DNA from: Owenweeksia sp. TMED14
GTDB lineage: Bacteria; Bacteroidota; Bacteroidia; Flavobacteriales; Schleiferiaceae
Assembly (NCBI GenBank): GCA_949529985.1
Contig: CATIRS010000040.1
Span: 1 to 64,000, forward strand
Reading direction: 5' to 3'
DNA length: 64,000 nucleotides
Shown here: in pieces, positions 27,380 to 35,792 of the stretch
How positions within the stretch are numbered: position 1 is the first letter of the stretch
Layout: each line of letters begins with the position of its first letter
Made by a program: the position numbers and the translations under genes
Notes under the pieces: model-generated
Told to the model about the DNA's origin: nothing
The model's input: only the letters and a program-made list of their open reading frames with translations
The model's database searches: none

Positions 27380-29617
27380 CTATTTCAAGCTTATGACTCC
27401 TTGAATCTTAGACAACAGTATTTTTCTAGATTGCATTACTTCATCCCTTATGTTATTGCTCCACTCTAAACCGTCTATTTTTTCAAGAGCTTTTAAAAAA
27501 GTATAATTATCTAAGTAAGTGAAGATTCCATCTGAGGAAGAATATGGAACCCCATTTACCGTATTTTCATGAGCAAGAATCCATCGTGCCTGATAAAGGG
27601 CCTGAATTAACTTTATTTTTATTCCTAAAACATGATCAGAGTGAACAAGAACAACTTTGGAGGCACTTAAAAGTTGTGAAAAAAATTCATCATTGGGCTT
27701 ACTAATATATTTAACTCTAGAGCCTCCAAGCCGGAGCAAAGAACCAGAAGCTCCATGGCCCGCCCACGTGATATCCCAACTTTTAGCTTTCAAGCTTATT
27801 TTTGCTGCATTTTCATTTTCAGATATCGAAAACTTACCTGGAACAAGGAGTCCTTTACTTTGCGTAAAATCGTTGGACATATTAAAAGAAAAAGTTTTCA
27901 TGGGGCCAACAATTTTAGACGATGATTTCGGGATCATCTGATCCCAGTAAATTGAATCACTTTTTGTCAAAGTCCAGACTTCACCTCCCCACTTTTTTGC
28001 CAAACGATTCTCCCATTTTCTAAGACGATATGCTTCCAAAAGACAATATATCTTAAAAAACCCCTTAGATGAATCACTGATACTTTTATAGTAAAGCGCT
28101 TCGGGGTTGTGCAGACGTAAAATAGCATCAGCAGGTTGCTTGATTCCAGTACAGTGCGTACCATTGATCAAAACCCACCCTTTTTGAACTTTTGACTTAT
28201 GCTTAGCAACTTTCGAAATCCGACTCGAAACGATATATGGCATGTCTCCTACAAAATCAATATTATATTTATTTCGAACCAAAGTTTGATAATAAACACC
28301 ACTTTTTTGAGATGGATTATTGTGTCTTAATCCTGATTTAGTCCAGCAAATTAAAATAACTTGTAAGCCATTATTTAAAGCACTGTCAACTTGACCCTGA
28401 ATCTCTAATATGCCTCCATATGGTATACTTTCCATGCGATCCATTGACCAAATATTCAAGGTACTCTTACCCTCAAGCCTATCAATTAATTTGCTCCAAA
28501 CGGTCTTTTCATGTTTCCAATTATATTGATGAGCAGCCTTTTTAGCAGCTTTTTGAGCTATTTGGTAACGATTGTTTTCCATTAGCATTGAAGCAGTATC
28601 ATAAATATTTATTGATGAAACTTCATCTAATACCAAACCCGCTCCAGTTAAATGAATAAGTTTTGAAACTTCAATAATGTTGCTAGAAACGACTGGTATA
28701 CCTGCCTGCCAGTAATCAAAAATCTTATTCGGTAAACTCCATCGATAATTTTGACTTTTAGGCTTATCTAAAGAAAATCCTATATCAGATGAATAAGTAT
28801 AAAGTCGGAGTTTTTCTATATTTTGTCTCGGTATAAAGCGAACAAGATCATTTTTTAAATTATTTTCTTCAGCCATTAACTTCAGTTTTGGAATGGCATC
28901 TCCATTACCAACAATTAGAAGAAGGACATTTCCCTTCGCTAAAATTGCAGCTTGTAATAATTCTTCAGCGCCACGATCTATATTTATACCTGCTCCCTGA
29001 ATGATCCAAATAATCTTACCAATAGGCAATGACAAAGATTTACGGACATCATCTTTGTTTAGGTTTGATGAAGCTTCAAACGGCAAACCTAAAAGAGGTA
29101 TGATAGGGACATTCCTTACAATATCAAAACTTTGCCCATATTCAATATGATACTGACGAGCTATTGAATCATTTACGGTTACAGCAAAGTCTACTCGGGG
29201 AATACCATATCGCTCAATAAGAGACCAAATATATTTAACAACTGGTCTTGACTCAATTTCTGGTGAACCCAAGAAATATTCATGAGAATCATAAACCAAT
29301 GGAATGTTTTTTCGTTGAGACCAATATAGATTTGGAGCTAGTGTATCCAAATCATTTGCTAGGTAAACGTCTACTGGAGTGTTTTTTAAAAAATACCAAA
29401 GACGTAGCTGATATTCCAAATAAAAAAATGGTCCCTGATTAAAAAAACATTTAAATCTATAAACATCATAGGGTCGATTTAAATCTTTTGAATTAGGGTA
29501 ATCGCGTCCAATTAAAATGACCTTATATCCGCGTTCTTGCCAAATCATACAAGTTCTGTGAACTCTTTGATCCGAGTGAAGGTCATTAATTACTGAAATT
29601 GCGACTATACGCCCCAT
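27380..29617 (-). CDS. double glycosyltransferase (two GT-B units in one chain)
   Basis: A 745-residue protein. Residues 1 to about 375 form a complete GT4-type transferase, with SDQRVHRTCMIWQERGYKV at the N-terminus and a donor-binding half with GAGINIDRGAEELLQA and LPNKIFDYWQAGIPVV. A second unit follows from about 390 (SMDRMESIPYGGILEIQGQV) to the end. It is more diverged, but keeps a donor-half-like plan (VKYISKPNDEFFSQLLSASKVVLVHSD, IKIKLIQALYQARWILAHENTVNG). The second unit looks like the Bacteroidota glycosyltransferases usually encoded by a separate adjacent gene, so this is probably a gene fusion. The acceptor is unknown; a cell-surface glycan is likely. The promoter box at 29623-29630 ends 5 bases before the ATG. 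Confidence 0.75.
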   Translation of the reverse strand: MGRIVAISVINDLHSDQRVHRTCMIWQERGYKVILIGRDYPNSKDLNRPYDVYRFKCFFNQGPFFYLEYQLRLWYFLKNTPVDVYLANDLDTLAPNLYWSQRKNIPLVYDSHEYFLGSPEIESRPVVKYIWSLIERYGIPRVDFAVTVNDSIARQYHIEYGQSFDIVRNVPIIPLLGLPFEASSNLNKDDVRKSLSLPIGKIIWIIQGAGINIDRGAEELLQAAILAKGNVLLLIVGNGDAIPKLKLMAEENNLKNDLVRFIPRQNIEKLRLYTYSSDIGFSLDKPKSQNYRWSLPNKIFDYWQAGIPVVSSNIIEVSKLIHLTGAGLVLDEVSSINIYDTASMLMENNRYQIAQKAAKKAAHQYNWKHEKTVWSKLIDRLEGKSTLNIWSMDRMESIPYGGILEIQGQVDSALNNGLQVILICWTKSGLRHNNPSQKSGVYYQTLVRNKYNIDFVGDMPYIVSSRISKVAKHKSKVQKGWVLINGTHCTGIKQPADAILRLHNPEALYYKSISDSSKGFFKIYCLLEAYRLRKWENRLAKKWGGEVWTLTKSDSIYWDQMIPKSSSKIVGPMKTFSFNMSNDFTQSKGLLVPGKFSISENENAAKISLKAKSWDITWAGHGASGSLLRLGGSRVKYISKPNDEFFSQLLSASKVVLVHSDHVLGIKIKLIQALYQARWILAHENTVNGVPYSSSDGIFTYLDNYTFLKALEKIDGLEWSNNIRDEVMQSRKILLSKIQGVISLK

Positions 29618-29622
29618 GTTTG

Positions 29623-29630
29623 CAAAGGTA
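29623..29630 (-). promoter_or_regulatory. -7 box of the double glycosyltransferase gene
   Basis: The minus strand reads TACCTTTG, then five bases, then the ATG. This predicts a leaderless or nearly leaderless mRNA. It overlaps the divergent queA promoter region. Confidence 0.5.
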
Positions 29631-29645
29631 GGGACTACATCTGGC

Positions 29646-29653
29646 TATATTTG
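29646..29653 (+). promoter_or_regulatory. -7 box of queA
   Basis: Reads TATATTTG followed by AAAG and the queA ATG. A TTTG 23 bases upstream (29619-29622) can serve as -33. Start of transcription would fall at the start codon. Confidence 0.55.
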
Positions 29654-29657
29654 AAAG

Positions 29658-30851
29658 ATGAATCCAGAAGAGATAAAAATCCAAGACTATAATTACAAAC
29701 TCCCAGAAGAGAAAATTGCAAAATTCCCATTAAAAAGTAGAGATGAATCTAAAATGCTTATTTCATGGGGAAATAAAATTGAACAAGGCACTATTAAAGA
29801 TTTTCCAGCATGGCTATCAAAAATTAAAAATTATCATATTATTTTAAACGATACTAAAGTCATTAATGCTAGATTGATTTTCACAAGAGGTATTGACGTT
29901 CAGCCATTTGAAATCTTTTATTTGAATCCAGTAGTTGGATCTGTAGAAGAAGCAATGTCCTCAAAAAAATCAATTGAAACTTGGTGTAAAGTTAGAAATT
30001 CGAAAAAATGGAAAGACAACATAAATCTTGTTAATCATCAACTAACGGCTCAGAAGATAGAGCGTGTAAATGATAAGTTTAAAATTTTATTTACTTGGAA
30101 TAACAACTTTACATGGTCAGAGATTTTAGAAAAGCATGGACAACTTCCACTGCCTCCATACATGAAAAGGCAGGTGGATAATAGTGACTCTGATCGCTAT
30201 CAAACAGTCTTTGCGAAAAAAGAGGGCTCCGTAGCAGCTCCAACAGCTGGATTACACCTCACATCTAAAATATTGGATGAAATATCTACAAACGGAGGCG
30301 ATATTAACTATTTACAATTACATATTGGAGCAGGGACATTTCAACCCGTTTCAGAAAATTATTTAGGTAAACACATCATGCACTCTGAGGAAGTCTCAAT
30401 TTCAATTAAAACTATAAATAATTTAATGGATGACTTCGATAATATCGCAATAGGAACAACCGCAGCTAGAGCATTAGAAAGTCTATATTGGATTGCATTA
30501 GAGTTATTTAATAACAATACTAAACTAAACCATGTAAATCAATGGGCCCCTTACAAAAAATATAAAAGCTATCTAAGTCGCTCCGAAGCTTTGAGTCTTA
30601 TTAAAGAGTATGCAATCTCCAGAGGAGATAAAGAAATTAAATTTAACACATCTCTATTAATTGTTCCTGGTTACAAATTTCGTTTAACAGATGTTTTGAT
30701 GACGAACTTTCATCAACCTAAAAGTACACTCTTACTTTTAATAGCTGCCGCAGTTGGAGATAGATGGAAAGAAATATATAATTATGCTCTTTCTATGGAT
30801 TTTAGATTTCTAAGCTACGGAGATGCATGCCTATTAAAAATTCGTAACTAA
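29658..30851 (+). CDS. queA: S-adenosylmethionine:tRNA ribosyltransferase-isomerase, QueA family
   Basis: A 397-residue enzyme that transfers the ribosyl part of SAM to 7-aminomethyl-7-deazaguanine in tRNA, making epoxyqueuosine. QueA motifs are clear: YKLPEEKIAKFPL at the N-terminus, PLPPYMKRQ, the YQTVFAKKEGSVAAPTAGLH block and LHIGAGTFQPV, and NFHQPKSTLLLL near the end. It is about 50 residues longer than E. coli QueA, mainly through an insertion at about 285-320; long forms occur in Bacteroidota. No other queuosine gene is in the window. Confidence 0.9.
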   Translation: MNPEEIKIQDYNYKLPEEKIAKFPLKSRDESKMLISWGNKIEQGTIKDFPAWLSKIKNYHIILNDTKVINARLIFTRGIDVQPFEIFYLNPVVGSVEEAMSSKKSIETWCKVRNSKKWKDNINLVNHQLTAQKIERVNDKFKILFTWNNNFTWSEILEKHGQLPLPPYMKRQVDNSDSDRYQTVFAKKEGSVAAPTAGLHLTSKILDEISTNGGDINYLQLHIGAGTFQPVSENYLGKHIMHSEEVSISIKTINNLMDDFDNIAIGTTAARALESLYWIALELFNNNTKLNHVNQWAPYKKYKSYLSRSEALSLIKEYAISRGDKEIKFNTSLLIVPGYKFRLTDVLMTNFHQPKSTLLLLIAAAVGDRWKEIYNYALSMDFRFLSYGDACLLKIRN

Positions 30852-30979
30852 CTTTTAATGAGGGTTTTTATGTAAAAATTTAAGGTTTTCATCATTAGGA
30901 AAATATTCTTTCACACAGGAAAAGATACCTCAGACACATTCATGGTTCCATTTTTCCAATTTCAAAGAAGATGAATGCG

Positions 30980-30987
30980 TACATTTG
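30980..30987 (+). promoter_or_regulatory. -7 box of the Omp28-like lipoprotein gene
   Basis: Reads TACATTTG, an exact match, 32 bases before the ATG at 31020. No clear -33 element. Confidence 0.4.
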
Positions 30988-31019
30988 AAAAGAAGAAGAT
31001 TTAACCAGAAAAATTTAAT

Positions 31020-31961
31020 ATGAAAAATTTAGTTACCCTAACAATTATACTAATTGCATTTACAGGGTGTGATCCAGAAAGAACGATAGTAAGCCCAAAA
31101 AAATATGTCACAGATGACCTAGAGGTTAGCGAGACACAGCAAGCCTTTCTTCTTGAAACTACCGCAACATGGTGCCAGTATTGCCCTAACGGTGCCGCCT
31201 CTATGCTTGAAATGCAAAGCACTTATAATGTTTCTGGCGATAGTAATATAAGAGTAATCGGATTCGCTTCTCATACAAATGATGCTTTAGAAACTCCCGT
31301 TCAAACTTTATTTAGTAGCACTTTTACTACATCAGGTATTCCCAATTTTTATGTTAATAATGTAGATGCTGGACAAAGTATTTCAGGACCAACGGGCGCT
31401 GCCGTTGGATCGACTCCTGTGGTTGGAGTTTCTCATAAGGCCCAAGACAACATTGCAGGAGATTCAACAATAGTTGATATAAAGGTCCAATTTTTTCAAG
31501 AGAAAAAAAATATAACTTATTATGTTCAAAGCTATTTACTCGTAACTGGAATAGAAGCTAGAGAATACAATATCGGTGGATTAACAGTTGACTTAAATCA
31601 AATCTCTAGCGTTCCAATTGTAACAACAGGTTCCGGAAATACCCCAACGAAATGGGCAGTTGACACTTTTGGTAAAAAAGCTGGAGACATTTACACTCAC
31701 GATCACATACCCTTAGCTTCAGCTAGCACAAACTTTAACTGGGGTATTAAACTAGACTCCATTAACCCTCTTGGGAAATCTTATTTCGCGGGCGATATAT
31801 TTGGTTCAGAGTATACGCCAATACAATTAAAAATACATAAATCAGTTCAAGGAACTCCAATTCCAGAGGACGTCAATTATGAAGTAGTAACCATTATTTG
31901 GTCTGAACGTTTCGATGGAGAGCCTGGAGTCTTATTCGTTAATGGATTCCAAGGGAATTAA
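31020..31961 (+). CDS. Omp28-related outer-membrane lipoprotein with a thioredoxin-like motif
   Basis: A 313-residue lipoprotein. The lipobox is IAFTGC, with acylation at Cys18. Residues 40-130 form a thioredoxin-like fold with the motif TWCQYCPNG (Cys-x2-Cys), as in the Omp28 family of Bacteroidota, followed by a beta-rich C-terminal domain. The Cys pair suggests redox or disulfide handling at the outer membrane, but Omp28 function is not established. The gene has its own promoter box and a hairpin terminator. Confidence 0.82.
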   Translation: MKNLVTLTIILIAFTGCDPERTIVSPKKYVTDDLEVSETQQAFLLETTATWCQYCPNGAASMLEMQSTYNVSGDSNIRVIGFASHTNDALETPVQTLFSSTFTTSGIPNFYVNNVDAGQSISGPTGAAVGSTPVVGVSHKAQDNIAGDSTIVDIKVQFFQEKKNITYYVQSYLLVTGIEAREYNIGGLTVDLNQISSVPIVTTGSGNTPTKWAVDTFGKKAGDIYTHDHIPLASASTNFNWGIKLDSINPLGKSYFAGDIFGSEYTPIQLKIHKSVQGTPIPEDVNYEVVTIIWSERFDGEPGVLFVNGFQGN

Positions 31962-31986
31962 AACGAAAACATATACATGTTCTAAA

Positions 31987-32015
31987 GGGCGTTCTTTAAC
32001 AGGACGCTCTTTTTT
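31987..32015 (+). terminator. intrinsic terminator of the Omp28-like gene
   Basis: The stem GGGCGTTC pairs with GGACGCTC (two G-T pairs) around a 7-base loop and is followed by a run of six T, 25 bases after the stop codon. Confidence 0.8.
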
Positions 32016-32083
32016 ATGTGCTAAATAGAGGTGATATTAAACTTTTCAGAAACCTCTATTTTTATTAAAATCGAGAAATAAAT

Positions 32084-32368
32084 TCAAATCCGAAATAACT
32101 TTTTATCTGCATAAAATGTTCCAAATGGTATAAATGAAGCCATGAAGGCTAGACAAGTTATCCAGATCCCCCACCTAAATTGGAAATGTACAATCGCTAG
32201 GAAAGAAACATATAAAACAAATAATAAACCATGAACCATACCAAGGTATTTAACCAGAATTGGATCATGAAAATAGTATTTCATAGGCATTGCTATTCCT
32301 AAAAGTAGAAGAAATGATATTCCTTCAAGGTACGCAGCAAGACGAAGAAAAATAAGTGTATTTTTCAA
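32084..32368 (-). CDS. DUF3817-family small membrane protein
   Basis: A 94-residue protein with three membrane helices. The YLEGISFLLLLGIAMPMKYYF and KYLGMVHGLLFVLYV segments are characteristic of DUF3817 (YdzA-like), whose function is unknown. It lies 8 bases after yidC and is the last gene of pyrG-yidC-DUF3817. Confidence 0.85.
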   Translation of the reverse strand: MKNTLIFLRLAAYLEGISFLLLLGIAMPMKYYFHDPILVKYLGMVHGLLFVLYVSFLAIVHFQFRWGIWITCLAFMASFIPFGTFYADKKLFRI

Positions 32369-32376
32369 AGAGTGAA

Positions 32377-34146
32377 CTATTTGTCAAGACGACGAGCTCT
32401 TCGGTTCCCAGTATCTTTTTGAGCTTCCATCATCTCATTCATCTTTCTAGATAATTTAGATTGCTTACCTCCTTTAGTTTTTGTGGCATCAATCTTTGCT
32501 CGTAGTTTATCTTCATTAATAAAAAACTTTTTTATAGACCATTGCTGGCCAAAGATTAACACGTTAGAAACAAAATAGTAGTAGGATAATCCTGAAGCAT
32601 AATTATTAAACCATACAAGTAACATTATCGGCATCAAGTATTGTATTATCATCATTTGCTGCTGCATCATATTATTTGATGACGGTGTCATAGAGTTATT
32701 AAAACGAGTATAAAGAAATGTAGATATGGCCATCAGGATAGTGAATAAACTAATATGATCTCCATAAAAAGGAATACTAAACCAGTGCCCAAAGTTGAAA
32801 ATACTATCATAGCTACTTAGGTCAGTAGCCCACAAAAAAGATTCTTGCCTTAGCTCAATACTTGCTGGGAAAAATCGAAACATAGCTATTAAGATTGGAA
32901 ATTGTAATAACTGAGGAATACAACCTCCTAAGGGATTTACACCTGCTTTTTGATACAAAAGCATTGTCTCTTGCTGCTTTTTTTGAGCATCATCTTTATA
33001 CTTTTCACCTAACTCATCCATTTCAGGTTTTAAGAGTCTCATTTTCGCCATGGACTTATAAGACGCAAATGTTAAAGGAGATAAAGCCAACTTAATTATA
33101 AAAGCCATTAGAAAAATTATCAATCCGTAACTCCAACCGAATCCCTCCATCGCATTGAACATCGGAACGACCAGTCCTTTGGAAATCCATCCAAAAATCC
33201 CCCAACCAAAAGGTATGATTTCATCAAAGTGCTTATCGAAACTTTTCAATTCTAGATATTGATTTGGACCATGGTAAATGAGGCCTGAAGCAGTGACTCC
33301 ACCCTCATCTCCTTCGAGATTCATAATGGATCGAAACTGACGAGTATGGCTAGAATCATCAATAGGAGGTGTTGTTGTTGACAATTGAACTGAAGAAAAA
33401 GGTTTGTCAGAAGTCCAAATACTTGAAAAGTACTGCTGCTTATGGGCTACCCAAGAAATATCACTCGCAATATCATCATCGTCTCTACCATTTTTCAGAT
33501 AATCTTTCTTTTCATCTTCAGCCTCAAAGAAATATGTTGTTGTATTCTGATTTTCATTAGTGACACTCTTTTCGTGACGAATACCATCTTGCTTCCATTT
33601 TAGAGAAACACTTTCTACAGATGGAACTGTCAAGAACCATTGCAAGCCATAACCAGAACCTAGAGTAAATGTCCATTGAGTCAAGTTATTTTCCATTGAA
33701 AGACTTTGATTTCCATCGATGTCTTTTTCAATCAATCCACTAAAAACACCCTTATTCGCTCCTTCAATTTTATGTCGTCCATTTACTAAGTATAATGGCT
33801 CGCCTCTGTAATCATTATAATCTTTCAATTCAACTTTAGAAATCTGAGCACCTAGTGAAGTGAACGTATATTTCACTTTCTCATTCTCTAGAACATATGT
33901 TTCAATTGCAGAGACAAGGTAATTGTTAGTATCTAGGGATGAATTTTCTTCCTCCAGAAATAATGAAGTATTACTTAAAGCCCTATCAGAAAACTCAACG
34001 ATTGAGCTCTCTACCAGTGACTTTTCTTTAACCTGCTCAATAGACTCTTCTTGATTACTAGCCCACCAACTCATTCCAATAAGGATGAGTGCAATTAATA
34101 CAAATCCTATAATTTGATTACGATCTACTGTTTTCTCTTCTAACAT
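32377..34146 (-). CDS. yidC: membrane protein insertase YidC
   Basis: A 589-residue insertase for inner-membrane proteins. An N-terminal helix (about 8-26) is followed by a large periplasmic domain to about 340. The Oxa1 core follows, with YGLIIFLMAFIIKLALSPLTFASYKSMAKM and NPLGGCIPQLLQFPILIAMF, and the tail is basic (RKMNEMMEAQ ... NRRARRLDK). The order pyrG-yidC is typical of Flavobacteria. The gene starts 2 bases after pyrG. Confidence 0.96.
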   Translation of the reverse strand: MLEEKTVDRNQIIGFVLIALILIGMSWWASNQEESIEQVKEKSLVESSIVEFSDRALSNTSLFLEEENSSLDTNNYLVSAIETYVLENEKVKYTFTSLGAQISKVELKDYNDYRGEPLYLVNGRHKIEGANKGVFSGLIEKDIDGNQSLSMENNLTQWTFTLGSGYGLQWFLTVPSVESVSLKWKQDGIRHEKSVTNENQNTTTYFFEAEDEKKDYLKNGRDDDDIASDISWVAHKQQYFSSIWTSDKPFSSVQLSTTTPPIDDSSHTRQFRSIMNLEGDEGGVTASGLIYHGPNQYLELKSFDKHFDEIIPFGWGIFGWISKGLVVPMFNAMEGFGWSYGLIIFLMAFIIKLALSPLTFASYKSMAKMRLLKPEMDELGEKYKDDAQKKQQETMLLYQKAGVNPLGGCIPQLLQFPILIAMFRFFPASIELRQESFLWATDLSSYDSIFNFGHWFSIPFYGDHISLFTILMAISTFLYTRFNNSMTPSSNNMMQQQMMIIQYLMPIMLLVWFNNYASGLSYYYFVSNVLIFGQQWSIKKFFINEDKLRAKIDATKTKGGKQSKLSRKMNEMMEAQKDTGNRRARRLDK

Positions 34147-34148
34147 TT

Positions 34149-35768
<1,620 letters not shown>

Positions 35769-35779
35769 TTAGGTTCCGA

Positions 35780-35787
35780 CAAAGTTA
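35780..35787 (-). promoter_or_regulatory. -7 box of pyrG-yidC
   Basis: The minus strand reads TAACTTTG, an exact match, 17 bases before the pyrG ATG. Confidence 0.5.
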
Positions 35788-35792
35788 GGACT

